Shown here: in pieces, positions 25,968 to 33,283 of the stretch
How the letters are laid out: each line of letters begins with the position of its first letter
How positions within the stretch are numbered: position 1 is the stretch's first letter
DNA from: Geodermatophilus aquaeductus
GTDB lineage: Bacteria; Actinomycetota; Actinomycetes; Mycobacteriales; Geodermatophilaceae
Reading direction: 5' to 3'
DNA: 64,000 nt
NCBI RefSeq assembly: GCF_900182545.1
Contig: NZ_FXTJ01000001.1
Location: forward strand, 372,001-436,000
Notes under the pieces: model-generated
What the model saw: only the letters and a program-made list of their open reading frames with translations
The model's database searches: none
Told to the model about the DNA's origin: nothing
Program-made: the position numbers and the translations under genes

Positions 25968-25994
25968 CTACTCGGCGCTGTCCTTCTCGGCGTA
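25951..25994. repeat. Three 15-bp direct repeats at the 3' end of a gene
   Basis: Three near-identical units of TGTCCTACTCGGCGG type run in tandem across the stop codon of the minus-strand gene. Each first-type unit carries an in-frame TAG on the minus strand, so the copy number sets the C-terminus. Confidence 0.7.
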
Positions 25995-26606
25995 GCGGAC
26001 GACGTGCCCGCCGGCCTCCTCGCCGAGCGGCGTGACGTCGAGGCCGCGCAGCCACAGCACGTCGGCCAGGGCGCGGTTCATGACGGCCTGCACCGAGATG
26101 TCAGCGACCAGGCCGTGGACCTGCTCGACGCTCATGCGGTCGTGCTGGCGCCAGCCCACGACGACGCCGTCGAGACCGGGCTCGGCGGTCACGCAGGCGC
26201 CGCCGAGCGCGGCGCCCTCGCCGGCGGCGTCCCACAGGGGCAGGCCGGCCTCGGTGAGCGCGGCGGTGACCTCGACGACGAGGGTGGCCAGCGGGTCGTC
26301 CTCGGTCAGACGGGCGTCCCAGTCCGCGGGGAGCCGGTCGAGCTGGTCGCCGAGATGGCCCAGCCAGGCCAGCTCCTGCGGCGAGGGACGGCGGTGCAGG
26401 CCGCCGTCGGGCCGGCGGACGCCGTAGACGGGCCGGACCTCCTCGGCGTGCACGACGGCCGCCCAGGCGGCCTCCGACCGGTCGGGGAACGGCCCGTCGA
26501 CGAGCCGGTCGCGGCCCTGCCCGTCGTCGACGACGAGCCACCACCCCAGGCGCGCCTGGTTGCCGACCCTGATCTCACTGCTGCTGCGGAGTGCCACTGG
26601 TCCCAC
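25968..26606 (-). CDS. Soluble WRQHDRM-family protein
   Basis: This protein of about 212 aa consists almost only of the domain found in the C-terminal two thirds of the 24361-25284 product, without the membrane anchor. Shared blocks are WWLV, GPF-DR-EA-WAAV, RRPSPQ, QLDRLP-DWD, LVVEVTAAL, GWRQHDRMSV and MN-LAD. Trp, His and Arg in the WRQHDRM block are the best candidates for functional residues. GTG 26606 is chosen because GGGA lies 7 nt upstream; GTG 26597 is an alternative. The C-terminus lies in a 15-bp tandem repeat. The function is unknown. Confidence 0.75.
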   Translation of the reverse strand: MGPVALRSSSEIRVGNQARLGWWLVVDDGQGRDRLVDGPFPDRSEAAWAAVVHAEEVRPVYGVRRPDGGLHRRPSPQELAWLGHLGDQLDRLPADWDARLTEDDPLATLVVEVTAALTEAGLPLWDAAGEGAALGGACVTAEPGLDGVVVGWRQHDRMSVEQVHGLVADISVQAVMNRALADVLWLRGLDVTPLGEEAGGHVVRYAEKDSAE

Positions 26607-26970
26607 CGTCTCGTCCCGTCCATGGGGCCGTCGCCGGGGAAGTGCGACGGCACCCGCGACGGCCGGGGCAGGCCGGTGCGGGTGGAGGAAACGTAGGGCC
26701 GCGCGACGTGCCGGACGGCACTGCGAACGGCCCGCGGGACACGGCGTGTTCGGATCGTTGCGAAGCACATCGGCCGGGTCGGTGACCGGCTCCTCCAACC
26801 GCCCACATGTCGACCGATCTGCGCTCGTGCGGGCGTGTGGATGTGCCGAAACCGCACGATGACGCCGGTTCGGCTCAACCCTCCCGGCGCGTCCGGCCCG
26901 ACCGCGTGCCCGCCGTCCCCGGAGCCGGAGCGGATGCGCGATCATCGCCGCGGACGATCGGAGGAGACCC
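26607..26970. other. 364-bp divergent intergenic region
   Basis: It lies between the divergent WRQHDRM-family and acetyltransferase genes. GGAGGAG at its right end is the acetyltransferase ribosome binding site. I see no convincing promoter hexamers, RNA gene or small ORF in the rest. Confidence 0.5.
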
Positions 26971-27324
26971 GTGACCGACAGCGCACCGGTGGTCGTCGAC
27001 GCTCCCGCGGCGAGCCGCTTCGAGGTCCTCGTGGACGGCCGGGTGGCCGGCTACGCGCAGTACCGGCGGACGTCGTCGTCGGTGTCCTTCACCCACACCG
27101 TCGTCGACCCGGAGTTCGAGGGCCGCGGCCTCGGCTCGGTGCTCGCGCGGGGCGCCCTGGACGCCACCCGGGAGGCGGCGCTGGCCGTCCTGCCGTACTG
27201 CCCGTTCATCCGCGCCTACATCCAGCGGCACCCCGCCGACCTCGACCTCGTCCCCGCCGGGCGGCGGGCGCAGTTCGGGCTGGCGCCGGCTCCCGACCAC
27301 CCTGTCCCCGACGACCCGAGGTGA
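26971..27324 (+). CDS. YidJ-like small GNAT N-acetyltransferase
   Basis: This 117-aa protein is a minimal acetyl-CoA-binding fold (COG2388). The acetyl-CoA loop is in VDPEFEGRGLGSVLARGALD, followed by the VLPYCPFIRAYIQRHP segment, which carries a conserved Cys in this subfamily. The small-molecule or protein acceptor is unknown. GTG 26971 has GGAGGAG upstream. Its stop overlaps GTG 27321 of the next frame, so it is probably cotranscribed with the VOC gene. Confidence 0.88.
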   Translation: MTDSAPVVVDAPAASRFEVLVDGRVAGYAQYRRTSSSVSFTHTVVDPEFEGRGLGSVLARGALDATREAALAVLPYCPFIRAYIQRHPADLDLVPAGRRAQFGLAPAPDHPVPDDPR

Positions 27325-27332
27325 CCGACGCG

Positions 27333-27833
27333 ATGACCGAGACCCGAGACCTGGCGGCCCTGGAGGCCGAGCGCGCCCGCATCCGGGCCGCGCACCTGAG
27401 GCCGGCCGGCGAACGACCGCCCTCGACCGCCCGCGGGCTGCACCACACGGCGCTGATCAGCAGCGACGTCGAGCGGACGGTCCGCTTCTGCCAGGACCTG
27501 CTCGGCTTCCCGCTGACCGAGCTCATCGAGAACCGCGACTACCCCGGCTCCTCGCACTTCTTCTTCGACATCGGCAACGGCAACCTGCTGGCCTACTTCG
27601 ACTTCCCCGGCCTCGACGTCGGCCCCTACGCCGAGGTGCTCGGCGGGTTGCACCACATGGCCATCAGCGTCGAGCCCGCCCGCTGGGACGAGCTGGTGCG
27701 GCGGCTGTCCGACGCCGGGGTCGAGCACGTGGTGCACAGCGGCGTCTCGGTCTACTTCCGCGACCCCGACGGCGCCCGCATCGAGCTGATCGCCGACCCG
27801 CTGGGCGAGATGTACGGCTCCACGGTGCTCTGA
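27333..27833 (+). CDS. VOC (glyoxalase/dioxygenase) family protein
   Basis: This protein of about 166 aa has the paired beta-alpha-beta-beta-beta VOC fold. LHHTALISSDVERTVRFCQDLLGFPLTE opens the first module and LHHMAISV the second, with YFRDPDGARIELI closing it. Candidate metal ligands are the His of each LHH and the Glu of RIELI. ATG 27333 is preferred; GTG 27321, overlapping the previous stop, is possible. The substrate is unknown. Confidence 0.85.
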   Translation: MTETRDLAALEAERARIRAAHLRPAGERPPSTARGLHHTALISSDVERTVRFCQDLLGFPLTELIENRDYPGSSHFFFDIGNGNLLAYFDFPGLDVGPYAEVLGGLHHMAISVEPARWDELVRRLSDAGVEHVVHSGVSVYFRDPDGARIELIADPLGEMYGSTVL

Positions 27834-27864
27834 CGCGCTGTGCTCTGACGCCTCCGGCGTGCGG

Positions 27865-29331
27865 TCAGTCGTCGCCGCCGCGCCCGTTGCCGCGCCCGTT
27901 CCCGTTCCCGTTGCCGCCGTTCCCGTTGCCGTTGCCGTTCCCGCCGCCGTCGTCGTTCCCGCCGTCGTCGTCCTCGGCCGGGGGCGCGGGCGGGGGTGCG
28001 ACCGCGTAGGTGACGGTCACCGTCTGGCCCGGCAGCACCGGCCCCTCGGGGGCCACCGCGGTCACCTGCCCGTCGGGCACCTCGCCCGTGGGGACCGGCT
28101 GCGGCTGCACCACCAGGCCCAGCGCGGTGAGCGCGGCCTGGACGTCGGGCAGCGGGCGCCCCACCAGGTCGGCCGCCACCACGTCCACCGGCACCGGTCC
28201 GGTCGGTGTGGGGGCCGACGAGGTCGGGGGCGGAGTCGCGGCGGAGGACGGAACCGGGCTCGAGGACGTCGTCGTCGGGGACGCCGCCGTGTCCTCCGGG
28301 TCCCCGGCGGTCAGCGCGAGCACTCCGCCGACCACGGCGAGGGCGAGCAGGGCGAGCAGCCCGGCGAGGACGGCTCCGCGGCGCCGGGGCCGGGACGCCT
28401 CGGGTGCCGGGGCGGACCCGGGCGCGGGCAGGACCGTGGTGGACGCCGGCGCGGGCGCGGGGAGGACGAGGGTGTCGTGCCGGGTGTCCGGGGCCGCCGA
28501 CCGGTTCCGGAGGACCTCGTCGACGGCGTCCCGCAGCGCCGCGCCGTCGGGGAAGCGGACGGCCGGGTCCTTGACCATCGCCCGCTCCACGAGCCCGCGG
28601 ACGTCGGCCGGCACGTCCGGCGGCAGCGGCGGCGGATCGTCGTGGATCTGCGCGAGGAGCACCTGGACCGGGGTCTCCCGGTCCAGCGGCAGCCGGCCGC
28701 TCAGGCACTGGTAGGCGACGACGCCGAGGGCGTAGACGTCGCTGGCGGGCGAGGCCTTGGCGCCCTTCGCCTGCTCCGGGGAGAGGTACTGCGCGGTGCC
28801 GATCACCTGGCCGGTCCCGGTCAGCGGCACGCTGGAGGCCGACCAGGCGATCCCGAAGTCGGTGATCTTCACGACGCCGTCCGGCGCGACCAGCACGTTG
28901 CCCGGTTTGACGTCACGGTGGACCACCCCGGCGGCGTGCGCGGCGGCCAGCGCCGACGCGGTCTGCCGCAGGATGCCGAGCGTGGCCGGCACGTCCAGCC
29001 GGCCGACACGGGTCAGCAGGTCCGACAGCGACTCCCCCGCCACGAGCTCCATGACGAGGTAGGCCAGTGGCTCGCCGCCCGGGCCGACGGTCTCGCCGTA
29101 GTCGTGCACCGCGGCGATGTGGGGGTCGTTGAGCAGCGCCGCGTGCCGCGCCTCGGCGCGGAACCGCTGCAGGAACGAGGGGTCGCCGGTGTACTCGCTG
29201 CGCAGGACCTTCACCGCGACCTGGCGCTGCAGCAGCGTGTCGGTCGCCCGCCAGACGCGGCCCATGCCGCCGCTGGCGAGGACGGACTCCAGGCGGTAGC
29301 GGCCGCCCAGGAGCTCGCTCGTCGGGTCCAT
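27865..29331 (-). CDS. PknB-type Ser/Thr kinase with one PASTA domain
   Basis: This 488-aa membrane kinase phosphorylates cytoplasmic targets in response to an outside signal. The kinase domain (about 10-275) has ASGGMGRVW, the VAVKVL lysine, VVHRDVKPGNVLV, TDFGIA and the GTAQYLSPEQA activation segment. A Pro/Ala juxtamembrane linker precedes one helix (about 310-335). One PASTA domain (about 385-445) lies outside, where muropeptide-type ligands bind in relatives. The C-terminus is an unusual Asn/Gly tail encoded by a hexanucleotide repeat. ATG 29331 follows GAGGAGGGG. Confidence 0.93.
   Translation of the reverse strand: MDPTSELLGGRYRLESVLASGGMGRVWRATDTLLQRQVAVKVLRSEYTGDPSFLQRFRAEARHAALLNDPHIAAVHDYGETVGPGGEPLAYLVMELVAGESLSDLLTRVGRLDVPATLGILRQTASALAAAHAAGVVHRDVKPGNVLVAPDGVVKITDFGIAWSASSVPLTGTGQVIGTAQYLSPEQAKGAKASPASDVYALGVVAYQCLSGRLPLDRETPVQVLLAQIHDDPPPLPPDVPADVRGLVERAMVKDPAVRFPDGAALRDAVDEVLRNRSAAPDTRHDTLVLPAPAPASTTVLPAPGSAPAPEASRPRRRGAVLAGLLALLALAVVGGVLALTAGDPEDTAASPTTTSSSPVPSSAATPPPTSSAPTPTGPVPVDVVAADLVGRPLPDVQAALTALGLVVQPQPVPTGEVPDGQVTAVAPEGPVLPGQTVTVTYAVAPPPAPPAEDDDGGNDDGGGNGNGNGNGGNGNGNGRGNGRGGDD
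27885..27942 (-). repeat. Hexanucleotide repeat encoding an Asn-Gly tail
   Basis: About nine units of GTTCCC/GTTGCC (plus strand) encode alternating Gly-Asn at the extracellular end of the kinase. A frame-neutral 6-bp unit allows length variation by slippage. Confidence 0.75.
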
Positions 29332-29440
29332 CCGTCCCCTCCTCGCGGCCTCCGGCGGCCGGCCCCCGGTGGCTGTCCGCGTGCGGGTACCAGGAAACCA
29401 AGCGACCGCTCCCGGAGCCCGGAGGGGTCGCCCGCCCGGG

Positions 29441-30562
29441 TCACGGGTCGGGGAAGGACCGGTCGCCGAACAGCACGCTGCGGGCGGCGGCCCGCCCGGC
29501 CGGCGTGCGCAGCAGCGCGAAGGCCGCCGTGGCCATGGCGGGGGTGCGCACCTGCGCCAGCCCGCGGCGCAGCAGCAGGCGGCCCCGGAACTGCCGGCGC
29601 AGCGCGGCGCCGTCGTGGTGCCGCAGCGCGTCGGGGCGTCCGGTGCGCAGGGCGTCGTCGAGGACGTCGGCGGCGTGCCGCGAGAGCCGCAGGCACGGGT
29701 CGAGGCCGCCCGCGGTGAGCGGCGAGACGGCGCCCGCCGCGTCCCCGACCAGGAGCCCGCCGGGGCAGCTGATCCGCCGCAGCAGGCCGCCGACCGGGAT
29801 GGGGCCGCCGCGCCGCTCGACCTCCCCGGCACGGTCCGCCCCGCGCAGCCCCGGCGCCGAGGCGGCGAACCGCCGCAGCGCCGCGCGCATCCCGTCGGGG
29901 TAGCGGGCGGCGTAGCCGGCGACGCCGACGTGGGTGTGCCGGCCGTCGTCGACCACCCAGGCCAGGTAGCCGGGGGCGAGGGAGGGGTCGAGGACGCAGT
30001 GGAACGTCGGGGGCCCCTCCCCCGGGCCGACGGCGGAGACCTCCTCGGCGCCCACCAGCAGGGCGGTGTTGCGGTCCAGCCCGAGGTCGCGGGCGACGGC
30101 GGAGCGGGCGCCGTCGGCACCGACGACGAACCGCGCCCGCACCCGCGTGGCGCCGTCCGGGCCGGTGAGCAGCGAGGCGCCGTCGGCCCGGCCGGCGTAG
30201 CGGGTGCCGAGGACGATCCGCACGCCGACGTCGGCGGCCTCGCGGGCCGCGGCCAGGTAGAGCGGCCCCATGTCGCCGACGCGGTACTCGTCCCGGTCGC
30301 TGTCGAGGACCACCGGGCGGCGCAGGTCCGGTGGGTAGAGGACCACGCGCCGGATCGGCGGCCCGAGGCACCCCGGCGGCAGGGCGAAGTCGTCGAGGGT
30401 CTTGCGGACGAAGATCCCGGTGGTGCGGATCGCGCCGTCCAGGCGCTGCCGGCGGTCGGCCAGCAGCACGTCGTGGCCGCGCCGGGCGAGCAGGGTGGCC
30501 GTGGACAGGCCGGCCAGCCCGGCGCCCACGACCAGGACGTCGGCGTCCGCGGTGCGGGTCAC
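29441..30562 (-). CDS. FAD-dependent oxidoreductase, geranylgeranyl-reductase-like
   Basis: This 373-aa flavoprotein has an N-terminal GAGLAGLSTATLLARRGHDV dinucleotide fold, a VVGADGARSAVAR second FAD motif (about 155) and GGLLVGDAAGAVSPLTAGGLDP near residue 285. The order matches the geranylgeranyl reductase / PHBH superfamily, which reduces isoprenoid chains or hydroxylates substrates. The substrate is not evident. GTG 30562 overlaps the stop of the XRE gene (GTGA), making it the third gene of the DUF2975-XRE operon. Confidence 0.85.
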   Translation of the reverse strand: MTRTADADVLVVGAGLAGLSTATLLARRGHDVLLADRRQRLDGAIRTTGIFVRKTLDDFALPPGCLGPPIRRVVLYPPDLRRPVVLDSDRDEYRVGDMGPLYLAAAREAADVGVRIVLGTRYAGRADGASLLTGPDGATRVRARFVVGADGARSAVARDLGLDRNTALLVGAEEVSAVGPGEGPPTFHCVLDPSLAPGYLAWVVDDGRHTHVGVAGYAARYPDGMRAALRRFAASAPGLRGADRAGEVERRGGPIPVGGLLRRISCPGGLLVGDAAGAVSPLTAGGLDPCLRLSRHAADVLDDALRTGRPDALRHHDGAALRRQFRGRLLLRRGLAQVRTPAMATAAFALLRTPAGRAAARSVLFGDRSFPDP

Positions 30563-30795
30563 CGGCGCGCGGCGTGCGGCGCGTCGACGTCGTCCTCGAC
30601 GTACTCCAGCAGGTCACCGGGCTGGCAGCCGAGCACCCGGCACATCGCCTCCAGGGTGCTGAAGCGGACCGCCTTGGCGCGGCCGTTCTTGAGCACCGCC
30701 ACGTTGGCCGGCGTGAGGCCGACCCGCTCGGCGAACTCGCCGACGCTCATCTTGCGGCGGGCCAGCTCGACGTCGATGCGCACGACGATCGGCAT
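30559..30795 (-). CDS. Small XRE-family regulator (YozG-like)
   Basis: This 78-aa helix-turn-helix protein reads MSVGEFAERVGLTPANVAVLKNG across the HTH, then STLEAMCRVLGCQPGDLLEY, which is the COG3655/YozG pattern. It starts by TGATG overlap with the DUF2975 gene, its standard partner. It probably represses its own operon through the repeats at 31313-31337. Confidence 0.92.
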   Translation of the reverse strand: MPIVVRIDVELARRKMSVGEFAERVGLTPANVAVLKNGRAKAVRFSTLEAMCRVLGCQPGDLLEYVEDDVDAPHAARR

Positions 30796-31289
30796 CAGAT
30801 GACCGCTTCCATGTCGGTGCGCAGGGCGGTGGCCTGCCGCAGCAGCGCCCGCATGACGACCATGAGCAGCCCGGCCACCGCGCCGACCAGCAGCAGGACG
30901 AGCAGCAGCCCGGGGAGGACCGGGTCGTCGCTGACCTCGTCGATGACGAAGTAGTACGAGCAGACGAAGGCGCCCAGGAGCACCAGCCAGCCGCCGGCCA
31001 TCGCCGACACGATCGCGTTGACCCACGGCAGGGCGCTCGCGCTGAAGATCCGGTCGGTCGTGACCAGGGTGAGCAGCTGCCAGGTGCAGACGATGACCAC
31101 CTGCACGCAGCCCAGCGCCAGCACCAGGACCGCGTGCATCACCCACTGCACGGCCACCTGCTCGGTGGACGGCTCGGCGATGTCGGGGACCAGGCCCGGT
31201 ACGGCCCATACCTCGGCGGCGGCCAGCGCCGCGAACACCACCACGAGCAGGACGCGGAGGGGGAACACCACTCGGTGCACGCGTGACAT
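30795..31289 (-). CDS. DUF2975 membrane protein
   Basis: This 164-aa protein has four hydrophobic segments and fits DUF2975, which is nearly always followed by a YozG-like XRE regulator, as here. The membrane protein may sequester or signal to the regulator; this is inference from gene pairing. ATG 31289 is chosen; ATG 31310 would add seven residues. The upstream region carries repeated ATCGACAG elements. Confidence 0.85.
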   Translation of the reverse strand: MSRVHRVVFPLRVLLVVVFAALAAAEVWAVPGLVPDIAEPSTEQVAVQWVMHAVLVLALGCVQVVIVCTWQLLTLVTTDRIFSASALPWVNAIVSAMAGGWLVLLGAFVCSYYFVIDEVSDDPVLPGLLLVLLLVGAVAGLLMVVMRALLRQATALRTDMEAVI

Positions 31290-31312
31290 GCATCGACTCT
31301 CGCGCAGCATCT

Positions 31313-31337
31313 ATCGACAGTCAATCGACAGGTGTCG
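31313..31337 (-). promoter_or_regulatory. Repeated ATCGACAG operator-like element
   Basis: Direct repeats ATCGACAG at 31313-31320 and 31324-31331 are spaced 11 bp (one helical turn). The second also forms an inverted pair CGACA-GG-TGTCG (26-30/33-37). The element sits just upstream of the DUF2975-XRE operon, a plausible site for the XRE protein. Confidence 0.55.
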
Positions 31338-31456
31338 ACGAACGAGACGCCGCCCACCTGTCAGGGTGCCTCCCGGACGACCGCCGTCAGGCGTCCGGTT
31401 GGCGCCGCCGCGACGTGGGCACCCCTGGGCGGACGACGCCGACCCGAGACGAGCAC

Positions 31457-31882
31457 ATGCAACGCGACAGCTGGCCGCGACGGGCTCGTCCCGTGACGAC
31501 GGGGCCTCCCTACGAGGCCGAGATCACCGACCCCAGGCAGCTGCGGACGATCCGCTCCCGCCTGCGGTCCTGGCTGCCCGCCAACGCGCCGGAGGCGGAC
31601 GACGACCTCCTCGACGGGCTGCTGCTCGCGGTCGACGAACTGGCCGCGAACGGTCTCCGGCACGGCGGCCGGCCGGTGCGCGTGCACGCCGCCCGGACGG
31701 CCGAGGGGGTGCTGATCGACGTCAGCGACGGCGATCCCGAGCGTGGGCCCGAACCCGCCGTGGGCCGCGACCCCGCCCTCGGCGGCATGGGATTGCACCT
31801 GGTCGCGCACCTGACCACCGCGCGCGGCTGGGAGGTCTGCGGCGACCGCAAGCACGTGTGGGCCTGCCTCCCGACGGACTGA
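31457..31882 (+). CDS. Stand-alone HATPase_c anti-sigma-type protein
   Basis: This 141-aa GHKL-fold protein resembles RsbW/SpoIIAB-type switch kinases. The N box is AVDELAANGLRHGG and the G box ALGGMGLHLVAHLTT. It has no sensor or membrane region. It could bind a sigma factor or phosphorylate a STAS protein; two more partner-switch candidates are encoded 1.4 kb downstream. ATG 31457 has a weak GAGACGAG upstream; GTG 31493 is an alternative. Confidence 0.85.
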   Translation: MQRDSWPRRARPVTTGPPYEAEITDPRQLRTIRSRLRSWLPANAPEADDDLLDGLLLAVDELAANGLRHGGRPVRVHAARTAEGVLIDVSDGDPERGPEPAVGRDPALGGMGLHLVAHLTTARGWEVCGDRKHVWACLPTD

Positions 31883-31906
31883 GCCCACGCTCCGCCCGGG
31901 CGGCGG

Positions 31907-32431
31907 TCAGTCCAGGCGCTGCACGCCGGCCGCGTGCCGGCGGGCGAGCTCCTGGTAGATCGAGGGGTTGCCGTCGACCCACACCGCGGCGCCCTCCGAC
32001 AGCGGCCCGCGCACGCGGGCCGGGGCGCCGACCGCGAGCACCTCGTCGGGCACCTCCATGCCCGGCGGCACGAGACTGCCGGCGCCGACGAGGGCCCGGC
32101 GGCCGATCCGGGCGCCGTCCTGCACGGTCGCCCCGTTCCCGACCAGCGCCTCGGCGCCGATCACCGCCCCGTGGACCACGCAGACGTGCCCGATGGTGGC
32201 GCCGGGCCCGACCTCGGTGACCGGGTCCTCGCCGCCGTGCAGCACGGAGTTGTCCTGCACGTTGGCGCCGGCCCGGACGACGATCCGGCCGAAGTCGGCG
32301 CGCAGCACCGCGCCGTACCAGATGGACGCGCCGGCCTCGACGACGACGTCGCCGACCAGCGTGGCCGTCGGCGCCACCCACGCCTCGGGGTGGACCTGCG
32401 GCGATCGGCCTTCGAAGGAGAACAGCGGCAC
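31907..32431 (-). CDS. Gamma-carbonic anhydrase family protein
   Basis: This 174-aa left-handed beta-helix of hexapeptide repeats probably forms trimers. The three zinc-type histidines are present in DNSVLHGG and IGHVCVVHG, so carbonic anhydrase activity is possible; many relatives are inactive or have other roles. GTG 32431 lacks a ribosome binding site, but TACGCT lies 8 nt upstream (see the promoter entry). Confidence 0.92.
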   Translation of the reverse strand: MPLFSFEGRSPQVHPEAWVAPTATLVGDVVVEAGASIWYGAVLRADFGRIVVRAGANVQDNSVLHGGEDPVTEVGPGATIGHVCVVHGAVIGAEALVGNGATVQDGARIGRRALVGAGSLVPPGMEVPDEVLAVGAPARVRGPLSEGAAVWVDGNPSIYQELARRHAAGVQRLD

Positions 32432-32439
32432 GAGTGGGC

Positions 32440-32445
32440 AGCGTA
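32440..32445 (-). promoter_or_regulatory. -10 box TACGCT, near-leaderless gamma-CA mRNA
   Basis: TACGCT ends 8 nt before GTG 32431 and no Shine-Dalgarno is present, so transcription should begin at or within 2 nt of the start codon. Confidence 0.5.
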
Positions 32446-32482
32446 GAGACGCCGTCGTGCGGGCCGGGACCCGCGGCCTGTC

Positions 32483-32842
32483 TCAGCCCGGGCCGGCGGG
32501 ATGCGAGGCGTCGTAGGCGCGGGCGAGCTTCGCGGGGACGACCATCCGCCAGGCGTCGACGACGAGCTCGCGGGCCTCGGTCGGGTCGAGAGCAGCCAGA
32601 TCGGCGTGCACCCAGTGGAAGCGCATGTCCGACGCCGCCGGCAGGTGGAACCGGTGCGGCTCGCCCTGCACGAGGGCCGCCCGCTCCTCCTTGGGGAACG
32701 CGAAGCCCATCACGCGCTCGTCCAGGGAGAACGCCACGTAGACGAGCTGCCCGACGCGGAACGTCAACCGGTCGCGGACGTACACCGGGTACGAGCGTTC
32801 CAACTCGGCGCCCAGCGACCGGACGTCCTCGATCACCGCCAC
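32483..32842 (-). CDS. MmcQ/YjbR-family protein
   Basis: This 119-aa protein has the CyaY-like MmcQ/YjbR fold (DUF419). Supporting segments are VGQLVYVAFSLDERVMGFAFPKEER and FHWVHADLAALDPTEARELVVDAWRMV. The family is thought to bind DNA or nucleotides, but no activity is established. GTG 32842 is the start. It stands alone between the gamma-CA gene and tRNA-Lys. Confidence 0.85.
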   Translation of the reverse strand: MAVIEDVRSLGAELERSYPVYVRDRLTFRVGQLVYVAFSLDERVMGFAFPKEERAALVQGEPHRFHLPAASDMRFHWVHADLAALDPTEARELVVDAWRMVVPAKLARAYDASHPAGPG

Positions 32843-32934
32843 GTCAGGATCGACCGCGCCGGCGGGCCGGAGTCATCGGTGGTCGCGTCCGCCGGTCTCG
32901 CGGCGGCTCGTCCGCCCGGACCGGACCGCACCGC

Positions 32935-32976
32935 GTGGTGCCCGACCTCGCGCTGCGGGGTGAGGTCGGGCACCAC
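32935..32976 (-). terminator. 15-bp hairpin downstream of tRNA-Lys
   Basis: Perfect arms 32935-32949 and 32962-32976 with a 12-nt loop lie 62 nt past the tRNA 3' end. Confidence 0.7.
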
Positions 32977-33037
32977 ACGGCGAGGCGCGAGAGCGGAGCC
33001 CGGTCCCAGGGCCAGACGCGTCTGCTGGTCGGCACGG

Positions 33038-33110
33038 TGGGCCCCGTGGGGATCGAACCCACAACCCGCGGATTAAAAGTCCGCTGCTCTGCCAGTTGAG
33101 CTAGAGGCCC
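33038..33110 (-). tRNA. tRNA-Lys (anticodon UUU)
   Basis: This 73-nt cloverleaf has acceptor stem GGGCCTC paired with GGGGCCC, D-arm TAGCTCAACTGGCAGAGCA, anticodon loop CTTTTAA and T-loop TTCGATC. The discriminator is A and CCA is not encoded. It stands alone with a hairpin downstream and no integrase beside it. Confidence 0.95.
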
Positions 33111-33283
33111 GATGGGTGCAGAGAACCCTCCAGACAACGCGTGAGAGATCGCACGAGTGATCCGGAGGCGTCGCAGCCCGGTCAGAGGCTACCGCCGAGG
33201 ACGCCCGGTCCCGACCCTCGCCGGAGGTCCAGCATTCTCCCGGAACGCGGGGTGGGCGCCCGGAACCTGGGTACCAGGGGCAC

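Noticed and set aside
25726..25995. 89-aa plus-strand ORF in the 25.6-26.0 kb gap
   Set aside because: It has no ribosome binding site, runs through the composite hairpin and the tandem repeats, and is low-complexity.
33038..33110. tRNA-Lys as an integration site
   Set aside because: No integrase, direct repeat of the tRNA 3' end or change in gene character is visible on either side.
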